A stretch of 64,000 nucleotides of DNA from Diphasiastrum complanatum. Its lineage: Eukaryota > Streptophyta > Lycopodiopsida > Lycopodiales > Lycopodiaceae. Positions 33,305 to 43,741 of the stretch are shown piece by piece. The translations under genes and the position numbers were made by a program. Where the stretch lies: the NCBI GenBank assembly GCA_029204225.1, contig CM055100.1, positions 54,497,597-54,561,596 on the forward strand, in the 5' to 3' direction. Under the pieces are notes generated by a model. It made no database searches and was not told where the DNA came from. It saw only the letters and a list, made by a program, of their open reading frames with translations. The first letter of the stretch is position 1. Every line of letters starts with the position of its first letter.

Positions 33305-34435
33305 AATTTGACCAACCAACCTAAGCAAGCACACAAAGATAGAACAATTTCTCAATTGTTTGTCTCTGATCCTGAGTACTCATTCAGGGTCCAAAGGTAC
33401 ATTGAGCGATAAGTCTTCCAAATGGGCAAAATCTTCAATACATCAAACTGTCATCATCATATAAACTAAATTTGCATAATACACCGGATGAGCAGTCAAC
33501 CAAACTTGAAGATTAGGTCTAAAAGCTAACAAATTAATCATTTAAGTTTCACAATTACCCTGAAAATCAATCTTTAGTCTGACTTCAATATCAAATAAGT
33601 ATTTAGAGATGGGATAATTCTCAAATTATCTGTCTCTACACTGAAATACTATACGACCTTTAGAATTACACTAAAATATAAATTTTCCTATTGGGTTTGA
33701 TTCTCTCCAATCTAATAACATCACCTTCATGTACCTCAATTTACATGAATCACTGGGTGAGTCCTCACCTTACACTGGAAATCAATGTTCAAAAGTTAAA
33801 GATCCAAAATAATTATAGTCCAAGACTATCCACAAATTACTTGTAGACCTATCATAAATGCTTCTTGGTACAAAACTCATCCCACCAAAATCTCTTAGGA
33901 GATCCATCAAGATAAAAATGACTTCAACTCAGTCATGAGTACCCCAGATACTCTCCTGAGATAAGTGCTCTATCCCTAGCATCATATACCAGAAAATAGG
34001 AACCATTCAGTCTTGATAGACTTAACTGCTCCTAATTAATCGGAGATTTTAGGCTGAAAAATAGTACACAAGCATTCCTTGACTACAATCTGAAAAGGTA
34101 AGCAAATTTCTCATAAGTAAACAATTACTTAATGAAAATGCTTGTGAGATCCAAACAATCTCAAATTTGTACACAAATTTAGAGTTCAAATAACAAATCT
34201 TCTATCTCGATTCTTAACCAGATTATGAGTTCCAAATTCTACAATCAACCTAGTGATTAAAGACCATTGTAACATTTGTCTTTAACAAATAATAAACTTT
34301 ATACAATCACCTAGAACCACATCTAGAGATTATAAAGTTCTGCTAAATTCCATTTGAATTCAGTGGTTATCCTTAACATTAGACTCTGTCATCCAATATA
34401 TGTATATGAGCTCAATGGGATATAGTCAACAACTT
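33305..34435 (-). other. Gypsy 3' internal non-coding region
   Basis: Its reverse complement is related to 12300-13230, including ATATGATGCTAGGGATAG... and AGTATCTGGGGTACTCATGA. No coding motif. Lies between the two facing 3' ends. Confidence 0.55.
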
Positions 34436-34520
34436 AGGATAATGATTCATGGGAAGAGTTAAAAGCATACAAATTAAATTTTCCCTAGTTAGTCGTTTTG
34501 AGGACAGAACTAGTTTAAGA

Positions 34521-34825
34521 GGGGAAGAATGCTACATCCATGTCCTATATAAAGGAATCGGAATAATTCATGACATGGATAGCAGGTCACTCCAGATGTA
34601 TATAGTTATTGGTTATGCTTCGTCATTCCGGGCTTGGCCTGTAAAGTAATTAATAATCATATGAGGGCCAAACATATAATTGGACATAGGAGCACATGCA
34701 TAGTGAATGACTGCTTTAGTGCAAGAATAGGAGGTCAATAGCTCAATATAGGTTGCATGGGAATCCTAGGGAGAATATTCTCTCTCTCATGAAGAGAATA
34801 TGTCCATTAGAAACTCGCCCATCCT
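34521..34825 (+). repeat. Polypurine tract and partial Gypsy LTR (plus strand)
   Basis: GGGGAAGAA (34521-34529) then TGCTACATCCATGTCCTATATAAAGG: LTR start (TGCTAC for TGTTAC) and TATA-like ATATAAA at about 34557. It is truncated at about 34825, where minus-strand Gypsy RT sequence begins. Confidence 0.7.
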
Positions 34826-34829
34826 CATC

Positions 34830-35260
34830 TTTGCCACTTTGTAATGTTTGTATTAATCTTTCAAAAAGTTCTTTGGTCATGATAAATACACAAACATGAT
34901 TTAAAAAAATTTCAAGATAATTTCTCATAAAGTCTTGAAATGTTGTTGTCATCATTTATTTAAAGGTAGTAGGAGTATCATGTAGTCTAATTGACATTTA
35001 TGTATGAGCAAAAGTACTTCAATTAGTTGTAAAAGTTATTTTCTCTTTATCTTCTTTTTGCATATTGACTAAATTATAACAAAAAAAATCCATAATTTAA
35101 TCCTTTATTTTAATATTTTTTTCTAGAACTGAATCTATAAAAATAGAGAATGGTGATATGCATTTACTTTTTTTGAAATCTACATATAGCCTAATTTTTC
35201 TTATCTTTTATTTTGGTACAATCAAAATATCTAGAAGCTTCCAATTTAGGTCAAGTTTGG
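34830..35260 (-). pseudogene. Gypsy reverse transcriptase remnant
   Basis: Minus-strand reading: RLYVDFKK (RT 'CVDYRALN' position), then PFSIF near the 'FPIP' position, ITFTT, a decayed 'MPFGL..AP.TFQ' region ending PTTFK, and TFQDFMRNYLEIFLNHVCVF, where the catalytic [YF]xDD box has become FLNH. Many stops and shifts. This is a typical Ty3/Gypsy palm order, but with both catalytic aspartates of the box lost. Confidence 0.6.
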
Positions 35261-35269
35261 GACATGTGG

Positions 35270-35654
35270 CCAGATGACATTTTGGCAGCAATAAATAGTT
35301 GTACCTATGTGAAAAAATAATCATCATAGTTTTTTTCTTTGTGGATAATTCATCTCTTGTGTTTCTATGTCCATCTCATATGTTTCTCTCTTTATATCTT
35401 GAGTTTCTAGGTGTAGAATGTTGATTTTATGGTTGATCTACCTCACGTGTGAAGTACAGTACAATTTTGATTATGTATGGATAGGGAGAGTACTAAGTCA
35501 CATCTAAGTGTTTATGATCAGATCATTATGCATTTCTAAGTTCTAGCTTGCATAAAGTAGTGATTTCTATCTTCTAGCTATTTCTAGATGTGCTATCAAA
35601 TTTGGCTAAAGATCATTGATGAACTAAATGTGTTTTGATCTTTGATTTTTTACA
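35270..35654 (+). repeat. 3' part of a Copia LTR (plus strand)
   Basis: Ends ATTTTTTACA right before the PBS at 35655, and its last 100 bp resemble 18325-18425. A CCTCACGTGTGAAG at about 35437 recalls the CACGTGTGAA palindrome of other LTRs here. Start not found. Confidence 0.6.
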
Positions 35655-35667
35655 TGGTATCAGAGCA
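35655..35667 (+). other. Primer-binding site (tRNA-iMet type)
   Basis: TGGTATCAGAGCA follows the LTR end directly. Confidence 0.92.
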
Positions 35668-36170
35668 GGTTGCAAGCCAAATTTGGTGTTTATGCCAAAT
35701 CTAGAGGTGGATTTGAGGGTGCCATAGCTTCTATGTGGATTTGTAGGTGTTTCTATCTCAAATCTTGGAGTTTCAAGTATAGAGTTTGGATCTTTGTGAT
35801 CTTAAAGTCATTTTAGGTCAAAATACTTGTAGAAGGCTGATTTTTGAAACCACTTACTAGAATGTGGAGACAAAAATTGCTTCTGATTGTGAATGGTACA
35901 TTCTAGTAGATGAGATATCTAGATTCTAGCTTTTGCATGTAGATTTTGCTTGATTCAATATTTTGCATTTTTGGTGAAACTCTAAATTTGATAGTATATT
36001 TTGACTTTAAGCTGTTGGAATTTGTCAAGAGTGTGTTTCAATCTTAGGTGTTGGCAAAATTTCATCATATTGTGTTTAGATATATTGTGATCAAGAAATC
36101 ATCATTCTATGTGCTAGGATTTGCTAGAAAGAGAAGATTTTGTGTGGATTGAAGATCATTCAAAGAATCC
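35668..36170 (+). other. Copia untranslated leader
   Basis: Aligns with the leader 18439-19006 (CCAAATCTAGAGGTGGATTTGAGGG is shared in parts up to GTGGAGACAAAAATT). It ends at about 36170, before any gag start, where the minus-strand arm of the inverted duplication begins. Confidence 0.75.
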
Positions 36171-37718
36171 GTTATAGCAGCATCCTCACCATAACCATCT
36201 CTTTGATGGAAATCTCTTGTCAATTCCACCAAATTGCCACTATTTCAATATGCCTTCTCCATGCTTGATGTTGATCTCGGATTTGAAATGTCCATTTGTA
36301 TGAAGATAGCTGCACCATAAAAGTAGAAATAAAAGGCTTCCATGCCTCACAATGATCACCAAGATCATAGAGATAAAGATCATAACTTGAGCAAAACTAT
36401 TGATTAACAAGATTAAACATATTAGCTTGACTGGTCCATACACTATGAACTTCATCCATAAAGGATCTAATATTGAAATTAGATTCTATCTTGAACTCAT
36501 TGAGGCTTAATAGTTTCTCAAGGGTATGAGTGTCCTCTTTGGATGCTTCACTTATCCTCAAAAGTTTACAATATGCCTCATCACATGAAAGATCGTGTTT
36601 CTCAATATGTTTGTGCTTGTTCTTATTCTTGCTCTTACAATATCCAAGAGCAAACTTTTGATGATACAATATCTTGCATTCAACATGATTTGGAGACATA
36701 ATTAAGTCATCAATGACAAGAATTATTTCCAAACAAAAGGCTTCATTCAAAACTAGAATTGCTTTACTTAAACTTTGAGATAAAAAAAATCCCAATTAAA
36801 CAAGATAATACATCAAATAAAGAAAGAGAAACATAAGTGAGGATAGTTGAATATTCTCAATAGAAATGACTTGATGCATCTTGAGATACAATGATCTCGT
36901 CCCTTTTCAAGGTTGAAATTAGATCTTCATGAATAATAAAATTCCCATTCTCAAACACCTTTGAGATAGAGAATGTAAAGGCTTTATAGCCCTCCTTGGT
37001 GGATTAGCATTCTACCATGATCCATAAACTTGGATCTCCTTCCTTCCTTGCTTCCAAGAGAACACATGCAAAGCAATAACTTTCAAGTACACTAAGGTAA
37101 ATAACCTTAGGCTTATAGTTGAACAAGACTGCATATGGTGTATTTATTCCAATTATAGCTCCAAAACTCCACAAAGCTTTGCAAATGGAAAATAATCATG
37201 CACATAACACTTAAAGAAACACTTGTGAAATTACCAATAAGATCAGAAAAGCAAGTGGTATCTCCCTTGCTTATTGATGAAGAAAGGTGAACACCCAAGT
37301 GTTCCAACTCCAATGGATGTAAAGTCTTGGTAGAAGACATCATATATATGGCTCCTTATGTGATTTTGCTATAAAACAAGCCTCTCTTGGCTTGATCTCC
37401 TTGACCATAGAAGACATAGATATGAAATTGGTATCATCCAATCTCCTATGCCATAATTCCTCCTTGGAAATATGAGTCATCAAAGCAATATCACAAGAAC
37501 TTGCACTTTCATATAAATCTAACTTGAAAATGCCACCATATTTTGATCCATATGCAAGGATCTCATCACCTATCTTAATGATACAATTATTGATATTGAA
37601 TTCCACATTAAAACCATCATCAAGCAATTTTCCAACACCAATCACATTCTTTGTGAATTTAGAAACAAAGAGTACATTGGAAAGTGACAAACTCATAGAA
37701 GATGCAAGATTCAAGGGC
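36171..37718 (-). repeat. 1.54-kb inverted duplication, right arm
   Basis: Reverse-complement counterpart of 2979-4517, with scattered substitutions and a few small indels. By eye well over nine bases in ten match. It carries the same chimeric order (pre-integrase fragment, unidentified ORF). The copies lie about 32 kb apart in opposite orientation. Confidence 0.87.
36240..36795 (-). pseudogene. Second copy of the unidentified ORF
   Basis: The minus frame 36795-36397 gives the same protein as the plus-strand ORF at 3945, with about ten substitutions (for example FIDDLIM becomes VIDDLIM, ALGYR becomes ALGYC). It stops at TAG after VNQ where the other copy has Tyr; the remaining C-terminal part is shifted. 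The reading also extends upstream (MGFFLSQSLSKAILV), showing that the frame may begin earlier than 3945 in the left copy. Confidence 0.45.
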
Positions 37719-38010
37719 TCATCATTAAATGCTTTAACTCTCATTAGAAAAACGTGAGTACTCTCTTCCTTATTTTGAAAACTTTGAAAGATTTTGTCTT
37801 CTTAGAGTAAGTACTCTTGATGTAGACTTGAATTCATAAAGCTTCTTTCAAAGCTTCCCAAGCCTCATTTGATGAAGTACACTTACCAACTTCCTTGAGA
37901 AGCTCATTGGTAACATTCATCTTTATCATGTGTAGAGCTCCTTTAGCTCTCTTGTCATACCTCACTTGATCTTGAGGTGCTTGAGGCCTCTCCTCCACAC
38001 CTACAACAAT
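37113..38010 (-). pseudogene. Copia gag / pre-integrase pseudogene with internal deletion
   Basis: From 38010 leftward: gag NIVVGVEERPQAPQDQV..., KALHMIKMNVTNELLKEVGK type sequence to 37834, a frameshift, RVKAFNDE (later gag), then a direct join to LNLASSMSLSLSNVLFVSK (between protease and integrase), pre-integrase EELWHRRLDDTNF, and an integrase-linked frame to 37113. Late gag, knuckle and protease active site are missing. Gag is cut at 38010 where another element's LTR-like sequence starts. Confidence 0.8.
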
Positions 38011-38012
38011 AT

Positions 38013-38480
38013 TGTTGCGGGTATTCCCAACAAAGTGTAAATAAATAAATCCTCCAATAAAATGTGTTGCGAGGGCATGGCATCCTGCATGTCTAAGCCC
38101 GTGGCCCAATGAGCACGCAATTGAAGTTGTAAGTAAAATAAACTTGACTTGGGCCTTGTAATTAAAATGAAACTAGAGGCCCAATGTCATTTTTAAACTT
38201 AGAGATCAAATTTTAGAGTTGGGTCCAAATTGGGACTCACATGAATCCTTTGATTTCTAATGTACTTTTTGTGGACCCTTGGATCAAGTTGGGTCCAAGA
38301 TGAATGGTTAGGATCATTGTGAATATTAGCCAATAAGATTGAGGGGCAAGGGCCTTCCCCATTTTATAAAAAGGCACCATTTGTACACTATTTCCATGCT
38401 TAATGAGAAGGAGGAAACTCTACCATTTTTGGAAGAGAAGCATTCTCATTTGCTATTCACTACTTGCGAGAGTTAACTCT
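38013..38480 (+). repeat. LTR-like segment of an unidentified element
   Basis: Starts TGTTGCGGGTATTCC, interrupting the Copia gag on its left. It has a TATA-like TTTTATAAAAAGG at about 38359-38371 and a downstream purine-rich GAGAAGGAGG. This is what a 5' LTR looks like, but no second copy is present and the right end cannot be fixed. It does not match the LTR start TGTTACAAAAAG of the Gypsy to its right. Confidence 0.4.
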
Positions 38481-38489
38481 TGTAGAGAA

Positions 38490-38720
38490 TTATATTGTGA
38501 GATCTGACCCAGATTCAGCTACTGTGAAGCTTGCGAGAGTTACTTCCCAGAGATATGAAAGATATCAAGTTTTTTACCTACAAAAACAACGTAATAACCC
38601 TCGCACAGCCAACCCTCGCACAAGACAATCCTTGTAGACCAGATCAGTGAAAAGATCTATATCAAATCCAACTACTGTCAAAATCTCAAGTCAATCAGTG
38701 CAAGGAGTAAAAAGTTATCA
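38490..38720 (+). repeat. Partial 5' LTR block of the Gypsy
   Basis: AGATCTGACCCAGATTCAGC, TTGCGAGAGTT, CCCAGAG, TTTTTTA, AACCCTCGCA and GATCAGTGAAA occur in the same order as AGATCTGACCTAGATGCATC, CTGCGAGAGTT, CCCAGAAG and AACCCTCGCAGAG at about 45364-45540 in the 3' LTR. Divergence is high and the LTR start is missing here. Confidence 0.5.
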
Positions 38721-38950
38721 AGGAGAAACCACCATAAAAGCCTAAAATTCATTCCGGCCTATTAGATCGATCAGATCCTTGAAGATCCAGACTGCATCCT
38801 ACTGTATAAGCAAGATCCAATCACTTTGGAACCCACCATCGAATGAATCTAAGATCGGGACGATCAATAGCATGAAGGATAGCAAATCAGACACCACACC
38901 TTCCCAAATTAGCAGCTGTGCAACAAGAGGCAGAACTGAAACCAGCACCA

Positions 38951-40369
38951 ATGGATCCAATGGGCCAACTCGTACATGTCGCACCCTTGCATGCAATTTA
39001 GAGAGAACCATGGTTCAAGATACCAAAATATGACGGATCATCAGATCCCATCCGATTCCTCCAGATCTACGAGCAAGCTTGTGAAATCTACGATGAACGG
39101 ACACCTGCAGAGAAGCTGATGCTATTTCCTATGTCCTTGCTTGCAGTGGCTCAAGATTGGTTTTTCAGCCTGTCACATGAAGAGAAATCCACCTGGGAAG
39201 CGGTTAAAGTGGCTCTCATTACGTGCTTTAAACCAAGAAAGTTCCTGGAAGACCCGTTTCTCCTGCTAAGCAAAGTCAAGATGGGAAAACGAGTAAGGGT
39301 CCGGGACTATATTGAACGGGTCAAACATCTACGATCCGAGTGTAGTGCAGCCCTAACTTCTGATCATGCGGTGGTCATGTGGTTCCTAGCCGGATTACCA
39401 CGAAGCATCAGAAGAGAACTGAAACAATGGGAGCAGTATGCTACTCTGCAAGAAGCTATGGAAGATGCCACTTGGGAAGAGGATGAGAGATCTAATGATG
39501 AATATCCATCCACCCACACTCCTACTCCCTCGTTAGCATAATCATCATCAAACACATCCACTCTATCCACAGAATTGCTATTGGAACAAATGACAAAATT
39601 ATACAAACAACAGATGGAGCAACTTACGACGCAGTTTGACCAGAAACTGAAGGCCTTACAAGGAACTGTAGCAGTAACTCCACATCAACAGGGACCAAAC
39701 CAGCTGCAGTATCCTCGACGAGAAAATGTATGGTGTTCAGTATGCATGCAAAACCATACAGCGAACGAGTGTCCAGTGCTAAAGCAAAATCTGAGACTGA
39801 CACATAGATTCTGCCATCTGTGCAATGCAACATCGCACGATACGGCATTTTGCCCGTTTAACCCCAAGGTTGTTCAACAGAAGAGAAGTCCTTATCAGAC
39901 TTTTTATCCTTATCATCAAGGGGCACCTAACATGGCACCAAGGTACGGTGCACCCAATCACCCACAACGCATGGCCTTACCTGCTCCACTAGGGCCAGCC
40001 AATCAACAAGTGGCCCATGTAAACCTGACAACAGTGGAACAAGAAATGCAAATGCCACCTCAACTTGAGAAGCAACATTGGTATGGACCAGATGAACCAT
40101 TTATGGATCCTGCTATAAATGAATATGTTTTGGCCTATGCAGCTCAAACTCAACGTCAAGGTGGAAGAAATTACGGCTGCTACGAATGCGGCGAGGGACA
40201 CAGAATTGCAGAATGTCCCTACAAGGGATAATATACAACCTCCTGTCGGGATTGCGGTTATGGACACTGTTTCAAGAATTGTCCATTTAAACCTGGAGCC
40301 AGTGCACCTCTTAACCTCATTGCCATACAACAATCAGCAGTTCCAGTAGGGATGCCATCAAAAGGTTGA
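38951..40369 (+). pseudogene. Gypsy gag pseudogene
   Basis: ATG at 38951 (MDPMGQLVHVAPLHAI) begins the frame. The core reads KYDGSSDPIRFLQIYEQ, then WFFSLSHEEKSTWEAVKVAL...FKPRK and VRDYIERVKHLR, the retrotransposon gag (capsid) domain. The nucleocapsid part has four CCHC knuckles: CSVCMQNHTANEC, CHLCNATSHDTAFC, CYECGEGHRIAEC, CRDCGYGHCFKNC (about 39733-40285). Three have three residues between the second Cys and His instead of four. In-frame stops at 38999 (TAG), 39539 (TAA), 40229 (TAA) and 40367 (TGA) interrupt it without any frameshift. It would form the particle shell and bind RNA. Confidence 0.88.
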
Positions 40370-42295
40370 CACGACCACGCTCCTGTGTTAGTTGTTACGT
40401 GAGCACAGAAGAGGAAGGAAGTGGCTCCCTCACCACCACCATCGGTCACTGACGATCAACCCTCAACTTCAGCACCATATCCAAATGTGAGAGAAGAGAG
40501 AAGACAGTACCAGAAAATAAGACACTGGGTACAAAAAGCACAAGATGAGGAAAAAGAGCAAGAACAAAACAATCACATAGAACCTCCAGTCGGCATCGAA
40601 CGGGAACCGTAAATGGGCTCACCACTACGCACTGATCAGAATGATCGGTTGCACCAACATGAACCACCTTTTCACATGGTGGAGCCTGAGGAACCACGCA
40701 CTGAAAGGCTCACACTCTTGTTGTTAAGCCACGTTAGTTTACCACTCGGAGAACTACTGCGGATTGCACCACAAGCGAAAAACCTTTTAGTGGAATGGGC
40801 CAACGCGGATGAGGAGCCAGTAGCGCCTGAGCCCATCTATTGTGCGGGCTATGATAAAACAAGTAACGTCCTCTACATCGGAGCAGCATGGGAAAGTGAG
40901 AAACACAACATCACTTTGCCAATCAAACACAAGAGATACGAGGACAAGGCGATAGTGGTAGATGGAGGATCGGGTGTCAATTTGATCTCCACTACTTTGT
41001 ACAAAAAATGGGAATTACAAGGATTGAAGCCAGCCAGATTCGCCATCAAGATAGTAGATCAATCCTATGTAAAACCAAAAAGTGTAGTTGTTGATATTTC
41101 CGTAAAGATAGCAGGCATGCAGTATGTGATTACTTTTGTGGCCATGGATATACCTGAATCTCCATCTGCATACCGTGTTTTACTGGGAAGACCATGGTTG
41201 AGAGTTGCGCAAGTAGTACACAACTGGGGTACAGGAAAATTCACCTTCGAGAACAGAGAACAGGCTGTAAAGGTAGATCCAACCACATGAGCGGTGAAAC
41301 CTATTGCACCCAAAGCTGATGATGGATCATCCACGATAGATCATACGATTGACCGCCCAAGGCCAGCCAAGGGAGGTCACTATCATTCAGAGACGGATGT
41401 CATGAGATGGACGGATGCATTAGCAACTATTGACTGCTAGGCATGTCAATATGAATCAAATCCAGAACCGAATACATCTTCACCCAAATGTTACACTATG
41501 GACACACCAATCACATTTGGGATGAATATGATAAACGTAGCATGGCTGTCAGCGGAGCCAATTGAGAACCTAGTGGACGATGATCTGGTCCCTTGGCAAC
41601 ATGCTATAACTTATAATAAGGAGATTGAGCTGACTGATGAACAAGTCCTACACCACATGGATCCAAATCGTTACGGAACCAAGAAAGTACCAGCTCAACC
41701 ACCACAAAGGTCTACTATGGCGAAAGTCTCAATGATTGATCCACCCAAGACACCTGCGAATAAGAAGAATCAGTTGAAGCAAAGCTACAACCAGGTGATC
41801 TGATGGAGTGACCTATCCGAAGAGGCAATAGCTACAGTAGACGTGGATATTCGCAACCATGAGGCGAATGTCACAACAGTCCCGAAGAAAGACAACAAGG
41901 ATGAACCCACCAAAATGACAAAAAAGGGCAAAAAGAAGGTGTTGGATTCCTTGAAGTCAATCAAGTTGGACTCAGATACATCGTCATCTTCTACACAGGT
42001 GACAGAAAATAAAAAAATGACCAGTCGGGCCAAGATCAATATGCTAAAAGAGGAATCTCGATGAGCTCCAGTTCACGAGATGCCTGATACTTTCAAGAAT
42101 TATACATTAGACGATGTGGTAATCGTGATGTTGCAAGCCCAAGGAGAATCTGATCAAAGTCAGGCACCAACAGAACAAGTCTTCGAGGGACCTGTGTGAA
42201 CACAGCCGATGAATCTTGCGGAACCAGGAGAAGAAGAAAGGATAGTGCATGTGGGAGAGCAGTTAACACCCACGTAGTTCAAGAGACTACGATCC
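40370..42295 (+). pseudogene. Gypsy protease and linker region pseudogene
   Basis: Same register as gag. The aspartic protease lies at about 40960-41260: AIVVDGGSGVNLISTTLYKKW carries the catalytic Asp in the D-G-G-[SA]-G form of many plant Gypsy proteases. It is followed by the second fold half with VLLGRPWL and VVHNWGTGKFTF. A long hydrophilic linker with Lys- and Glu-rich stretches leads to RT. In-frame stops: 40400, 40610, 41288, 41438 (TAG), 41801, 42062, 42197 and 42275 (TAG). No indel disturbs the frame. A related protease without DGGSG is at 51450. Confidence 0.85.
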
Positions 42296-43222
42296 TTGTT
42301 GGTGGAATATAAAGACTGTTTTGCTTGGAGCTATTGTGATCTAAAGGACATTCCGCCAACAGTAGTCCAACACACCATACCTTTGGTGGACGGAGCAATC
42401 CCCAAGGTAAGTCGTTACTACCACTGCAACCCGAATTATACAGAACTGATCAAGCAAGAGTTGCATAAACTTATGGATGCAAATTTCATTTATGAAATCG
42501 AGCACACAAAATGGGTATCGCCGATAGTTATAGTACCCAAGAAAAATGGCAAAAAGCGTATCTGTGTGAATCTGAAGGCGCTTAATGCAGTCACCAAAAA
42601 AGACCATTTTTCTTTACCATTTAAGTGTCCTCGATAGAGTAGCTGGCGACGAAGCCTACAGTTTTCTGGATGGCTTCAGCGGCTACAACCAGGTGAAAAT
42701 AGCCCCCCAGGACCAGCACAAGATAGCATTCGCCATGGAATGGGAAACTTATGCCTATAAAGTGATGCCATTTGGACTTTGCAATGCCCCAAGCACTTTC
42801 CAGTGAGTCATGCAGGCGGCATTTAAAGATTATTTGCAAAAATTTATGGAAATTTTCTTGGACGATCTGTGCGTGCATGGACCAAATTCAGAACACTTAT
42901 CCAATTTGGAGAAGGTGTTACAAAAATGTCGCAAATACCATATCTCCCTGAATCCAGAAAAATGTCAATTATGGGTGACACATGGCTTGATACTCGGCCA
43001 TATAGTGTCAAGACACGAGATTGCCACAGATCTATCAAAGATCAGGATCATTGTCGATCTACCACCACCGGGGACGATCCGCAACGTCTACATTTTCATG
43101 GGTCATGCTAACTATTATAGGATCTTCATTCTTGATTTTGCGGAGTTAGCCAGACCAATTTACAAGCTCACAACGGATCCACATTGGAATGAAGAAACTC
43201 TAAAGGCTTTCCAGAAGATTAA
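42296..43222 (+). pseudogene. Gypsy reverse transcriptase pseudogene
   Basis: Motifs in order: DCFAWSYCDLKDIPP (start of RT), WVSPIVIVPKKNGKKRICVN, frameshift at about 42625, SFLDGFSGYNQVKIAPQD (first catalytic Asp in FLDGFSGYNQ), MPFGLCNAPSTFQ followed by TGA 42804-42806 where Arg is usual, and IFLDDLCVHG, the FxDD catalytic box. Then LNPEKCQLWV, LGHIVS and the GHANYYRIFI connection. A second frameshift near 43220 restores the original register, so about 600 bp are out of phase. It would copy element RNA into DNA. Confidence 0.9.
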
Positions 43223-43741
43223 AATGCATTGGTCTCAGCACCAATCTTATGACCACCCAATTGGTCCATTGAGTTCCACGTGCATACGGACGCATCACAG
43301 TATGCAATTGGAGCAGTCTTAACCCAGTCAGGTGAACACAAAAAGGATTTTCCAATCCGATTTGCAAGCCAACAGCTCGGTTATACCAAAATAAATTATT
43401 CAACCATAGAGCGGGAAGCACTGGCAATGAACTATGCGGTTAAGAAGTTTCGACACTATTTGATGGCCACACATTTTGCTTTTTATACCGACCATCAGCC
43501 CTTGCTATATCTTGTTAATAAAACTTTCAACACTGGGAGAATCACCAGATGGCTCCTTTTGTTGTTGGAATTTGATTTTCGGATAGTAGTTTGCAAGGGA
43601 AAACAACGCTACATGGCAGATCATGTGTCACGAATCAATGGAAAGGAGATTGCAACCCAATCCGACGATGAGCTGGCAGATCTGTCTTATTTTACATGGA
43701 TACAGTACCAGAATGGGCTACCGACATTGTTGAATATCTAA
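43223..43741 (+). pseudogene. Gypsy RNase H pseudogene
   Basis: VHTDASQYAIGAVLTQ (first catalytic Asp), NYSTIEREALAMNYAVKKFRHYL (Glu), FYTDHQPLLYL (Asp), GRITRWLLLLLEFDF and the terminal ADHVSRI. An in-frame TGA at about 43247-43249 sits where Arg is usual (IL.PPNW). The frame is shifted again between about 43690 and 43741, before integrase. It removes the RNA strand during reverse transcription in an active element. Confidence 0.88.

Larger units (their letters stand above)
32920..34822. repeat. Inverted repeat: two Gypsy 3' ends back to back
   Basis: Left arm about 32920-33304 and right arm about 34436-34822 are reverse complements with moderate divergence, separated by about 1.13 kb. Each arm holds the end of an internal region (CATGGGAAGAGTTAAAAGCA), a purine tract and an LTR start. 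Parallel short frames (GRVKSIQI..., YIVIGYASSFRAWP) on opposite strands in the two arms reflect this homology and are not genes. Confidence 0.85.

Noticed and set aside
33090-34649. Two similar 66-codon frames on opposite strands (GRVKSIQI...)
   Set aside because: They are the arms of the Gypsy inverted repeat, spanning internal end, purine tract and LTR; the similarity is at DNA level, not coding conservation.
38013-38480. 5' LTR of the 38.5-46 kb Gypsy
   Set aside because: Its start TGTTGCGGG does not match the 3' LTR start TGTTACAAAAAG, while a different downstream block (38490-38720) does match the 3' LTR.
39779-40333. Minus-strand frames across the Gypsy gag
   Set aside because: Shadows of the plus-strand gag register, which shows capsid and four zinc knuckles.
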